Both the position numbers and the translations under genes were made by a program. The notes beneath the pieces are model-generated. The model had not been told where the DNA came from and did no database searches. It saw only the letters and a list, made by a program, of their open reading frames with translations. Shown piece by piece: positions 32,725 to 41,019 of a stretch of DNA of 43,689 nucleotides (within the stretch, counting starts at the first letter, position 1; each line of letters begins with the position of its first letter). The stretch spans positions 1 through 43,689 of the forward strand of contig CANJNJ010000029.1 in the NCBI GenBank assembly GCA_947474995.1. The letters are read 5' to 3'. The DNA is from Opitutaceae bacterium. Its GTDB lineage: Bacteria > Verrucomicrobiota > Verrucomicrobiia > Opitutales > Opitutaceae.

Positions 32725-32793
32725 GTCCCGCTTCTCTCGAAGCGGGCCACAAAAAAACGTTCGACTGCGGTAGCCCGCCTCTGGAGAGGCGGT
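32725..32793. repeat. Double-hairpin repeat family C, second copy
   Basis: Hairpin GTCCCGCTTCTCTCGAAGCG (32725-32744, then GGCCAC), an AT-rich spacer with a run of A, and hairpin TAGCCCGCCTCTGGAGAGGC (then GGTGCC). Same layout as 29702-29770. It lies between the TonB receptor and the cytochrome protein on the same strand. Confidence 0.8.
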
Positions 32794-32832
32794 GCCGCGG
32801 CGGGCGCAGACGGTCCAAGGCTGAATTCGGCA

Positions 32833-35820
32833 TTACTGCCGCAGCTTCACGCCGAGGAAGAATCCTGGGGTCAAGATGCGCCGGGCGTTCGGCCGGTCGC
32901 CGAAGTCCGAGCCGGTCTCATATTCCTGCAGAATATTGTTTACGTCGAGGTAGGCGCTGACGCGCCGCGAGAACTGGTATTCGGTCTTCAGGTCGAGCGT
33001 GTCGCGTTTGATCGCGTAAACCAGCCGGGACGTGTCGACATTGTAGGTGGAGAGAAAACGCGCGCGGTGGTTGAACTGCAGCCGCACGGTCACCCCTTTG
33101 CGAATGTAGGAAATGCCGGCATTCATGGTTTCGGGATTAAATCCGGCCACCTTGCCCTTGGGATTTGGCGTTAATGAAATCGCGCCGCCGCTGCCGTAGT
33201 TGCCCTCGGTTTCCATCTGCGTGTAGTTGGCATAGGCTCCGAGTCCGCTGAAGATTCCCGGGAGAAAGGTGAACTGCTGGCTGTAGTTCAACTCGTAGCC
33301 CTGTACCGTGGCGGATCCGCCATTGAACTGGGTGGTGAGCGTGTACCCCGCATAATTGCCCCCGAAGCCATTTTCGGTGCCCGTCGGCACGATCACCCCG
33401 CCCGCGGTGTAGATGAAATTCTTGAGTTCCTTGCGGAAGAGTCCGACCGAAACGACCCCCGCCGGCTCGAAATAGTATTCCGCGGACAAATCGTAATTGC
33501 TCGCCGTTTGCGGCCGCAAACTTGGGTTGCTCGTCGAAATCGTTTGGGTATCGAAATTCGCCGTCGTGGCGGGAATCAGCTGGCCAATGCCCGGCCGCCC
33601 GATGTTGGTCGAGTAGCTGAACCGGGTGATGAGCTGGGGCATCGGCGTATATTTCAGGTGAACGCCCGGCAGCACATCCGTGTACTGGCCCGTGCGGGTC
33701 TGCCGGCCGCCGAACTCCGCAATCGTGCGGCGGGTGATCTCAGCATCGGTCAGCGCGCCCACGAACGTGGCCCGGCGGGCCTTTTCCTCCGGGGTGATGA
33801 CTTGCAGGGCGCCGACGCCCTCTGCCTTGGTGCGCTCGACGCGAACCCCGGCCACGACGGACAGTCGGCCGAAATCGACGTTGCCCATCAAATACGCCGC
33901 GGAGATCCGCTCCTTGAACGTCTGATCCCCCGTCAACTCACGCTGCAGATTGGTGGCCAGCTCCCGCCGGAATAGCTGGGGACTGGACTCAAGCAACGTG
34001 TCGATTTGCCGGTTGGGGTGATGCGGAAACGCCGGCGCCGGCACGTCCGGATACCGGCTGTCGTTGTTATCCATGCGCCCCCGCTCGGTCAGGCCGAACT
34101 GGGAAAGGTTGTCATCATTCACGCCGTTGGCGGGATTGGGCCCCATGACGCCGTCCGGCCCCGCGTAAAAGCCGCTCCACTGCGAGGCCTGCAGGATCCG
34201 GTCCTGCTCGCGTACCCGCACGCCAGCCTTGATAAAGGAGGGCAAGGTCGTGTGGAGATCTTTCTGGGCATTGAGCGAAACACCCCGGTACCCATCCCAA
34301 CCCGCGCGCCGATCGATCGTGTAGCGGTTGTCGGTGTAGTTAACGATATCCGAAAGATTCGGGCCACCGGTCTGGGTGATCTTCGGGAACGCGGCGTTGC
34401 CCCGTTGATCGATGGTGAAACCCACGCTGCGAACGGTGTAGGTGAGGTTACGCTGGCCGGGGTAATCCGTCTTCGAGTCGGATTTGTACACATTCCAGTC
34501 CAGTTTCATCGCCTGCAGTTCATGCACGCCGCCGATATGGTGATAGAGGGTCTTGGCATCCTTGTAGGCCTGGTCAGCCGCGACCGCGAAGGTGCTGTTC
34601 GGCACGGCACGGACGGTCGTGAAGGTATTCGTGTAGCCGGGCATGATGGAATTGGTGCCGGTCGGGTTTCCGTTGGCATCCAGCGTGGCCACGTTTTGCG
34701 CGGCGGTCCAGGTGGCCCAGCGGTCGGTGTCGTGATCCGTCAGCCGGTTGATGGTGTTGCCGAAATAAATCCGGTTACGCGCATCGATCTTGTAGTCGAG
34801 CCGCAGCCCGCCGCCCCACCGTGAAGTGAGGAGCCGCTCATCGAGGAAGCGCTCTTGATAGGTGTAGGCGGGCCCGGCGACCCCATTCGCCAGCGCCTGG
34901 TAGGTCTGGTTGACGGTGTCCTGCGGGGTGAAGAGATTCCGGTGCCCAAAGTTCAGCGCGACCGCCAGCTTGCCGCCGAAAACCTCCGAGTAGGACACCG
35001 CATAGTTGTAAGGCCAATTCGAACTCCGTTCATCGAGCGGGCGATACGTCACGCCGAAGTTGCCGCGAATTTGGCGGTCGCGGCTGTCGAAGCCCGATTT
35101 GGAAACCATGTTGACGGCACCGCCGATCGAGTCGCCGTCCATGTCGGGGGTGGGCGACTTCACCACCTCCATGCGTTCGATGGTGTCAGCGCTGACGGTT
35201 TGGAATTGATATTCCCGGGTGGAGCCGGCCGACGCGGCGTCCGCGAGCCGGTTGCCATCCATGGTGATCGTCGTGAGGTTTTGATTCAGGCCGCGGATGC
35301 GGACGTAGCGAACCGTGCCGTCCACCGTCGCGCCCTCGACTCCTGGCAGGCGGACCAGCAAATCGGCCGGATTGCCGACGAGATTGCCGAAAATGTCCGT
35401 GGAAACGATGTTCTTCACGCCGGCCGACGCCCGCTGGAGCGTCACCGCCTGGGCGTTGCCTTCCCGTTCGCCGGCGACGACGAACTTATCCAGCTTATAC
35501 GCGCGCGAGGTCAGATTGACGTCCAGCCGCGCGGCCTGGCCCGCCTGCACGGTGGTGTTCGCCGTGGCCGTGTCCAAGCCGGAGTAATAGACGTCGATGA
35601 CGACGGGGCCGGCCGCAACGTTTTCGACGGTGTAGCTGCCGGAGCGGTCCGTCAGGACCTGCGTGTTCGTTCCCTTTACGGAAACGCGGGCGCCTTCCAG
35701 CACCCGGCCCGTCGCCGAGTTGGTGACAGTGCCAGTCAGAGAGGATTGCGCCAGCGCACTTTGGGTGAAAGCGGCGAAGAAAATAATGAGAAGCGCGGCG
35801 AACCGTCGGGGAGTGAGCAT
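32833..35820 (-). CDS. TonB-dependent receptor with carboxypeptidase-like N-terminal domain
   Basis: A 995-residue outer-membrane receptor. The ATG at 35820 starts a Sec signal peptide (MLTPRRFAALLIIFFAAF, cleavage after SALAQ). A carboxypeptidase-regulatory-like domain follows (LTGTVTNSATGRVLEGARVS to about residue 105), then the plug (about 110-245; NPADLLVRLPGVEG, YVRIRGLNQNLTTITMDGNR, ERMEVVKSPTPDMDGDSIGG), then a beta-barrel to the end (TPGFFLGVKLRQ). The plug signature with DGDSIGG is typical of receptors for sugars and other large substrates in Bacteroidota and Verrucomicrobiota. It uses TonB energy to import a substrate into the periplasm. With the DUF6797-cytochrome and DUF6807 genes downstream, a sugar or sugar-acid uptake and oxidation module is likely. 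No SusD-like gene is next to it. Confidence 0.95.
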   Translation of the reverse strand: MLTPRRFAALLIIFFAAFTQSALAQSSLTGTVTNSATGRVLEGARVSVKGTNTQVLTDRSGSYTVENVAAGPVVIDVYYSGLDTATANTTVQAGQAARLDVNLTSRAYKLDKFVVAGEREGNAQAVTLQRASAGVKNIVSTDIFGNLVGNPADLLVRLPGVEGATVDGTVRYVRIRGLNQNLTTITMDGNRLADAASAGSTREYQFQTVSADTIERMEVVKSPTPDMDGDSIGGAVNMVSKSGFDSRDRQIRGNFGVTYRPLDERSSNWPYNYAVSYSEVFGGKLAVALNFGHRNLFTPQDTVNQTYQALANGVAGPAYTYQERFLDERLLTSRWGGGLRLDYKIDARNRIYFGNTINRLTDHDTDRWATWTAAQNVATLDANGNPTGTNSIMPGYTNTFTTVRAVPNSTFAVAADQAYKDAKTLYHHIGGVHELQAMKLDWNVYKSDSKTDYPGQRNLTYTVRSVGFTIDQRGNAAFPKITQTGGPNLSDIVNYTDNRYTIDRRAGWDGYRGVSLNAQKDLHTTLPSFIKAGVRVREQDRILQASQWSGFYAGPDGVMGPNPANGVNDDNLSQFGLTERGRMDNNDSRYPDVPAPAFPHHPNRQIDTLLESSPQLFRRELATNLQRELTGDQTFKERISAAYLMGNVDFGRLSVVAGVRVERTKAEGVGALQVITPEEKARRATFVGALTDAEITRRTIAEFGGRQTRTGQYTDVLPGVHLKYTPMPQLITRFSYSTNIGRPGIGQLIPATTANFDTQTISTSNPSLRPQTASNYDLSAEYYFEPAGVVSVGLFRKELKNFIYTAGGVIVPTGTENGFGGNYAGYTLTTQFNGGSATVQGYELNYSQQFTFLPGIFSGLGAYANYTQMETEGNYGSGGAISLTPNPKGKVAGFNPETMNAGISYIRKGVTVRLQFNHRARFLSTYNVDTSRLVYAIKRDTLDLKTEYQFSRRVSAYLDVNNILQEYETGSDFGDRPNARRILTPGFFLGVKLRQ

Positions 35821-35994
35821 GGTGTGAATCAAGCTGGGGGTATTTGGTTTTCAGGAAAAAAGGAAATTCCTGGAAGGTGGACCATCCGTGGGTTGGGCGG
35901 GGGCCGACTCAAGTGCCGGGAGCCCCATAATTAATAATAAATATGAACGGAACTGACGGGTGTGGAGCGCGGGCCATCCGCGGCTCGGGGGGCC
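35821..35994. promoter_or_regulatory. Upstream region of the TonB receptor
   Basis: These 174 bases separate the receptor start from the end of the large glycosyltransferase gene, both on the minus strand. An AT-rich patch at 35927-35946 (ATAATTAATAATAAATATGA) stands out in GC-rich DNA, and is a likely promoter or UP-element zone for the receptor about 110-120 bases upstream. There is also an imperfect palindrome, AGGAAAAAAGGAAATTCCT, at 35857-35875. Confidence 0.4.
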
Positions 35995-38900
35995 TTATCC
36001 CAGGGGCGGCCACGGTCGCGGCGGCAGAGCGAGGGTGAAATCGTTGATCGTCAGCGTGAGGTTCGGATTATACGCGGGGTCGTTGACCAGTGCGTCGCCC
36101 CACTTGGCCGTGATGTACTCGACCTCGCCGCGGAAGCGATCGCGCTTTTCGAGCGTATCCTCGGCCCCGCGGCTCGCGCTTTCGTGGTGGTAGAGTTCGG
36201 CGTAGGGCGTCCAGAAGTTGCGGTAGCCCGCGGCCCGGACCTTCAGGCAGAAATCGACATCGTTGAACGCGACTTTGAGCTTTTCGTCGAACCCCTCCAC
36301 CTGCTGGAACACTTCACGGCGCAACACCAGGCACGCGGCGGTCACCGCCGAGAGATTTTGCTGCAGCAGGTTGCGGTGGGCCTGACCGGCCGCTCCGCGC
36401 GGATGGGTCTGCCACGCATGAGCCGCCACGCCGCCAATGCCCAGGATCACCCCCGCGTGTTGGATGCGGTCATCGGGATAGTAGAGCTTTGCGCCCACGC
36501 AGCCGATGTCGGGTCGCAACGCGTGGCTGACCATTTCGTCGAGCCAGTCGGCGTTGATCACCTCGAGATCATTGTTGAGCAGGCCGAGGATCGGGGCGTC
36601 CGTGTGCTGGACGCCGAAATTGTTGATCGCGGAGAAATTGAAATCGCCGGGAAAGCGCACCACGCGGACGCGGGGCCCCGGGGCGATCGTCTGGAGTTCC
36701 TCGAGATACGCGAGCGTCGCGGGATCGTCCGAATCGTTGTCGACGATGAGAATTTCGAAATTTGCGTAGGTCGTCTTGGTGCGCAGGCTCTCGATGCAGG
36801 GCGCGAGGACGTTGAGCCGGTTGCGGGTGGGGATGATGAGCGTGACGCGCGGCGCCGGGTCGGGCAACGGATAGTGAATGCGCCAGTAGGACCCCTTGGT
36901 GGGGGAAATCGTGGCATTGATTCCGACGCGGGCGAAGTGCTCGCCGATGACCTTTTCGGCTGAAACCACGGCATAATTCTTGGCGCCGATGAGCATGGCG
37001 GTGGAGCCGGGCACCGCGCGCCAATGGTAGAGAATCTTGGGGATGTGGCGGATGCGATCGGGCGCGGAACGCTCCACCACGCGCATCGCGAGGTCCCAGT
37101 CCTGCGAGCCTTCGTAGCCGACGCGGAAGCCGCCGACCTCGCGCACCAGCAGGGTCCGATAGACCCCGAGATGGCTCACGTAGTTTTGCACGAGGAACAG
37201 ATCAGGATTCCAGTCGGGCTTGAAGTACTGGTCGTAGCGATGGCCGTTCTCGTCGATCTTGTCCTCGTCGCTGTAGATGAGATCCGCCTCGGGATGGGCA
37301 TCCAATTCCAGCGCCACGCAGGCCAGCGCGTGCGGCCGGATTTCGTCGTCGTGGTCCAACAGCGCCACGAATTCACCGTGGGCGAGCGCGAGGGCGGAGT
37401 TGCTCGCCGCCGAGATGTGGCCGTTGGTTTCGCGATAGACGACCTTAATGCGCGGATCCTTTTTCTGGTATCGCTCGAGGACCTTGCGGACGTGGGGCTC
37501 CTGCGACGCATCGTCGGCAATGCAGAGTTCCCAGTGGTCATAAAGCTGCCGGCGCACGGACTCGATGGCGCGGACCAACCACTTCTCGGGCGTGTTGTAG
37601 GTCGGCAGCACGATCGAAATGAGCGGGCGCTTGGTCAGCCCCTGCAGCTTCTGGCGAATCCGATCGGCGGTCTCGGGGGTCAGCGTGTCGTAAGCCGCGA
37701 CCCAGGCGGAATAGGAATTGGGGGGCGGTGGCGCGGCGTCGGCCGTGCGCTTGAGTTGACGGGAATAGGCAACGTGCCACACGCCGGACTCATCTCTCGC
37801 TTCAATCACCAGCGCGTGGGTGCCGAAGCGCGGCACGTCGACCTTCACGATCCAGCCACAGCGTTCCGCCCCGGGGTGGTCCCGGAAGTGATCGAGCACA
37901 TCGAGCCGCTCCAGCCCGAACTCAGCGGGCACGCTGTGATTGTCCAGGCGGGCGCGAACGGCGGTCAGCGCCTTGCGCTCCTTGTGCAGCGACCAACCGC
38001 GGACGTTCAGGGTGGGCGGAATATTACCCCAGTCCTGCGGGTAGTCGATATTGCCGAGCAGATTGGCCGCGGGTGCGGGCGGAGCCGGTTGGTCGAACAA
38101 CGCCCGCCGGGCGGCCCGGAGCGGGGCGGTGACCCTCCAGGAGAAGGTCGACTGCATCTTCGCGATTTTTTCCTCGCGTGCCCGGATGACGGCCTGGGCC
38201 TGGGCCAGGCGGTCCGCGGCGGCAGCCAACTCGGCGGCATGGCCGGCCTGGGCCTGGGCCAGGCGGTCCGCGGCGGCAGCCAACTCGGCGGCATGGCCGG
38301 CCTGCAACCGGGGAATCTCGGCGCGGGCGCCGGCGGTTTGTTCGCGCGAATCACGGAGCTCGGCCTGCGTCTGGGCGAGCGTGGACTTCAGCGACGCGAT
38401 TTCCGCGTCCGCCTCGAGCAGGGCATTTTCGTACGCGGTGACCTGCAGGCGGGCGGTGCGCAGGAGGGTCTCGGCCTGCTCGCGGCGCTGCTGATGCTTC
38501 GCCACGTCCTTGGCCATGTTGTCGGCGTAGACCTGCGTCATGTCGCGGGCCTTCTCGAGTCCGGCGGCGTGTTCATTCGCGGCGGTCAACAGGCGCTCGA
38601 TGTTCTGGACGTGCTGCTGGGTCAGCTTCTCGCGGGCGAGAATGGCCTCGCGGTCCGCGGCGACCACGGCCACGCGCAGGGCGGCGCTGGTTTCGATGGT
38701 CTGCTCGAGTTGGCGAACGATGTGGGCGAGTAGGTCGGTGGCGGTCGCGAGTTGGGTCGTCGCGGCTGCTTTCGCCAAGTCGGCGGCGAAAAGGGTCGCG
38801 TCGCTCGTCGTCGGGTCCTGCACGAGCGCCCAGTCGGTGCGGGTGGGCTGCGCGAGTGTCGCCGCGTAGAACTCGCCCAGCGTCTTCGTATTCGCGGCGA

Positions 38901-40011
38901 GGTCGAAATGCCGGTGGGCAAAGGCCAGGCCATTTTTGCCGAGCTCAGCGCCGAGACTTGGATTGGCAAAGAGCCTTGCGCAGGTGTCCGCAATTTCCAT
39001 CGGCGAACCGGTGGGCAGGAAGACGGCCTCCCGCCCGTCATTCATCGACGTGGCCAGGTTGGTCGGGGGGAGTACCACGGGTCGACCGCTGGCGAGAAAC
39101 TCCGGGAGCTTCGAAGGCAGCCGGTAGTCGTTGAACGGACCAACGCGACCGGGCTGAACCAGGACGTCGGCCAGCGCGAGCAAGCGGGGAAGTTTGGCTT
39201 TCTCGATGAAGCCGAGGTCGAGGACGTGCTGCTGAACCGCGGGCGAAAGTCCCGCCAGAAATTTGGGCGAATTGAAGCCGGTGCGGACCAGTCGCGTGGG
39301 CGTGCCGCGCTCGTTGAGCAGCGCCACCGCGAGGTAGAGGTCGCGCATCTCCGGCTCGTTGGCGAACGTGTTGCTCCCCGTGAACACGATGATTTTCTCG
39401 TTTTCGCGCAGTGTCAGTTCGGCGCGCCAGGCCGAGTCGGCTTCCTGCGGCCGATAGAGCGAAAAATCGACGCCGGGCGGCAGCAACTGGGTCGGGACGC
39501 CGGCCGGCGCGAATTCGCGCAGCCGATCGATGATGTGGGTGACCCCATCGGCCACGCGCAGAAAACTTTCGTGGCGCAGCGGATGCGGGAGCGCGTCGAT
39601 CAGCCAGGTGGTTTCTTCCGTCGGACTGGCGTCGCGCAACGAGGCGAACGACTTGCCGGTATAGGCTTCGAGGAGGAAATGTTCGTTATCCTCGAGGTGG
39701 ATGATCAGGCGGGCGGGCGCCGTCGCGGCGCGCTGGTAGGCGAGGACGAACTTGCGCACCCCTTCCCGGGGCGTCCACGCGTGGATGACCTGCGCCGGTT
39801 TCCCGTTCGGAAAGAGGCCGGGCTGCGCCAGTAGTTCCGCGTAGGTCGCGGGGATAAAAAGGGGCTGGGCGATGTGCGCCAGCGTTTCCTTCCCTTGCGG
39901 CACGGCGACAATGCAGGCATGGCCGTCGGCGCACAGCGTGTTGGCGAACCCGCCGATGTGGTTCAGGCTGTTGGTGGTGTAGTCGCCGTAGTTGACGAAA
40001 AGGATGTTCAC
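35995..40011 (-). CDS. Giant three-domain glycosyltransferase (GT4 + coiled coil + GW + GT2 + GT2)
   Basis: A 1338-residue protein, apparently cytoplasmic. The GTG at 40011 (VNILFVNYGDYTTNSLNHIG) is preferred, because sequence upstream encodes a dispersed repeat. Modules: a GT-B glycosyltransferase of the GT4 type (about 1-400, with LPSKLPEFLASGRPVVLP), a coiled coil (about 430-625) holding an exact 18-residue duplication, a GW-type beta-sandwich (about 650-755; LNVRGWSLHKE, GWIVKVDVPRFG), a first GT2 domain (about 790-1045; ISIVLPTYNTPEKW, ALLDHDDEI, SDEDKIDE) and a second (about 1050-1330; LIIPTRNRLNVL, GLLNNDLEV, FNDVDFCLKVRAAGY). Similar fusions build O-antigen or capsule chains, with the coiled coil setting reach. 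Here three linkages may be made by one protein. It follows the heptose operon, so heptose may be one donor (inference). Confidence 0.92.
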   Translation of the reverse strand: MNILFVNYGDYTTNSLNHIGGFANTLCADGHACIVAVPQGKETLAHIAQPLFIPATYAELLAQPGLFPNGKPAQVIHAWTPREGVRKFVLAYQRAATAPARLIIHLEDNEHFLLEAYTGKSFASLRDASPTEETTWLIDALPHPLRHESFLRVADGVTHIIDRLREFAPAGVPTQLLPPGVDFSLYRPQEADSAWRAELTLRENEKIIVFTGSNTFANEPEMRDLYLAVALLNERGTPTRLVRTGFNSPKFLAGLSPAVQQHVLDLGFIEKAKLPRLLALADVLVQPGRVGPFNDYRLPSKLPEFLASGRPVVLPPTNLATSMNDGREAVFLPTGSPMEIADTCARLFANPSLGAELGKNGLAFAHRHFDLAANTKTLGEFYAATLAQPTRTDWALVQDPTTSDATLFAADLAKAAATTQLATATDLLAHIVRQLEQTIETSAALRVAVVAADREAILAREKLTQQHVQNIERLLTAANEHAAGLEKARDMTQVYADNMAKDVAKHQQRREQAETLLRTARLQVTAYENALLEADAEIASLKSTLAQTQAELRDSREQTAGARAEIPRLQAGHAAELAAAADRLAQAQAGHAAELAAAADRLAQAQAVIRAREEKIAKMQSTFSWRVTAPLRAARRALFDQPAPPAPAANLLGNIDYPQDWGNIPPTLNVRGWSLHKERKALTAVRARLDNHSVPAEFGLERLDVLDHFRDHPGAERCGWIVKVDVPRFGTHALVIEARDESGVWHVAYSRQLKRTADAAPPPPNSYSAWVAAYDTLTPETADRIRQKLQGLTKRPLISIVLPTYNTPEKWLVRAIESVRRQLYDHWELCIADDASQEPHVRKVLERYQKKDPRIKVVYRETNGHISAASNSALALAHGEFVALLDHDDEIRPHALACVALELDAHPEADLIYSDEDKIDENGHRYDQYFKPDWNPDLFLVQNYVSHLGVYRTLLVREVGGFRVGYEGSQDWDLAMRVVERSAPDRIRHIPKILYHWRAVPGSTAMLIGAKNYAVVSAEKVIGEHFARVGINATISPTKGSYWRIHYPLPDPAPRVTLIIPTRNRLNVLAPCIESLRTKTTYANFEILIVDNDSDDPATLAYLEELQTIAPGPRVRVVRFPGDFNFSAINNFGVQHTDAPILGLLNNDLEVINADWLDEMVSHALRPDIGCVGAKLYYPDDRIQHAGVILGIGGVAAHAWQTHPRGAAGQAHRNLLQQNLSAVTAACLVLRREVFQQVEGFDEKLKVAFNDVDFCLKVRAAGYRNFWTPYAELYHHESASRGAEDTLEKRDRFRGEVEYITAKWGDALVNDPAYNPNLTLTINDFTLALPPRPWPPLG
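38191..38298. repeat. Perfect 54-bp tandem duplication in the glycosyltransferase coiled coil
   Basis: Two identical 54-base units (38191-38244 and 38245-38298), each beginning GGCCTGGGCCTGGGCC on the plus strand. They encode AGHAAELAAAADRLAQAQ twice. Identity at every base shows a recent duplication, and its length (a multiple of three, 18 residues) keeps both the frame and the heptad-type helix. Confidence 0.95.
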
Positions 40012-40299
40012 GCGGTCGGAGGAAACGAGAACGCTCACGAAACACACGAATCCCGCGAAAGGAATACCAGAATTTGCGGTCGGAGGGTTCCCGCGTTTCA
40101 AAGAAGCCGTTTTTGTCTGGGTGCGACGGCCCGGGCGCTGGAATCGAACGTGAGAGCGAACCCGCCGATTTGGCCGCCCACGGAGTGGCCGGCTCACCGT
40201 GCACGATCATCGTACCGGGTGGGCCGTGCACTCCGTGCGCGGCCAGGGCCCGCAAACGCCAGCTGAGCGCACCAAGCGCGGGGTATTTAAGCCACCCTC
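40012..40299. other. Intergenic region with dispersed repeats upstream of the giant glycosyltransferase
   Basis: These 288 bases hold a TCACGAAACACACGAATCCC-type dispersed sequence at 40037-40056, a family A hairpin at 40171-40245, and little else. No coding is apparent. They separate the transaldolase from the glycosyltransferase, which are on the same strand. Confidence 0.5.
40171..40245. repeat. Family A repeat pair forming a long hairpin
   Basis: The left arm (40171-40207, TGGCCGCCCACGGAGTGGCC...) and right arm (40209-40245, ...GCACTCCGTGCGCGGCCA) are two inverse copies of family A. They pair over about 37 bases with a handful of mismatches, leaving almost no loop. The right arm is nearly identical to the copy at 25481-25520. 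Confidence 0.8.
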
Positions 40300-41019
40300 C
40301 TACAGCTTGAACCCAGCCTCGGCCGCATCCTTGGCAAAGCCCTTCACCGTATCGAGCGAGACGGCCGTGAGATCGAGGCCCATCATCTTGGCCGCTTTGC
40401 CGAGAATGTCGTGCGGAACCGTGATAATCGCGCAACCGCACTCTTCCGCCTGGATGATGTTGAATACCTCGCGGGTGCTGGCCCACAGCAACTCGGCCTT
40501 CGGCTGGCCGTAGAGCAGGGCGCCACACGCCCCCATAATCGGAATCGGGTCGAAGCCGGTATCGGCGATCCGCCCGGCAAACACGGAAACCACCGCCGGA
40601 ACCGCGGGATTGAGCGCCGCCGCGACCCCCGCCACTTGCTGCACCGTGAGCAGCGCCGTGACGTTGAGTTTCACGCCCTGCCGGCCGAGCTCCGAGATCA
40701 ACGGCAGCGAGGACTCACCGCGGGAATTGGTAATCGGGATTTTGGTGTAAACATTCGGAGCCCAGCTGCTGATCTTCAGCGCCTGCCGCTTCATTTCCGT
40801 GAAGTCGTCCGAAAGGACTTCGAGGGAAATGGGTTTGGCGGTGACTGTCTGGAGGATGTCCTTGGCGAAGGCCTCGTAGTCCTTGATGCCGGCCTTCTTC
40901 ATGAGGCTGGGGTTGGTCGTCAGTCCTTTGACGTAGGGCTTGGCATAGAGATCGAGGATGCCGGCCTTGTCCGCGCCGTCGGCATAGAGCTGAATCTTTA
41001 GGTCGTTGAGTGATTTCAT
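40300..41019 (-). CDS. Transaldolase / fructose-6-phosphate aldolase family protein
   Basis: A 239-residue TIM-barrel enzyme. LYADGADKAGILDLYAK (11-27) holds the family's first Asp, GLTTNPSLMKKAG (32-44) is the classic transaldolase motif, and NVYTKIPIT (89-97) contains the Schiff-base Lys93. LNVTALLTVQQV, VSVFAGRIADTG and a late segment complete the barrel. It is close in length to the small transaldolase subfamily. Transaldolase can form sedoheptulose 7-phosphate from fructose 6-phosphate and erythrose 4-phosphate. Here its start overlaps the stop of the gmhB-like gene by four bases (ATGA), so it is translated with the heptose genes and probably supplies their first substrate (inference). 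A direct aldolase role is the alternative. Confidence 0.93.
   Translation of the reverse strand: MKSLNDLKIQLYADGADKAGILDLYAKPYVKGLTTNPSLMKKAGIKDYEAFAKDILQTVTAKPISLEVLSDDFTEMKRQALKISSWAPNVYTKIPITNSRGESSLPLISELGRQGVKLNVTALLTVQQVAGVAAALNPAVPAVVSVFAGRIADTGFDPIPIMGACGALLYGQPKAELLWASTREVFNIIQAEECGCAIITVPHDILGKAAKMMGLDLTAVSLDTVKGFAKDAAEAGFKL

Noticed and set aside
38191-38298. CRISPR array
   Set aside because: Two adjoining identical units with no spacers, in frame inside a coiled-coil coding region.
37024-38733. 569-codon plus-strand frame opposite the giant glycosyltransferase
   Set aside because: Antisense shadow in high-GC DNA; the minus frame has clear GT domains.
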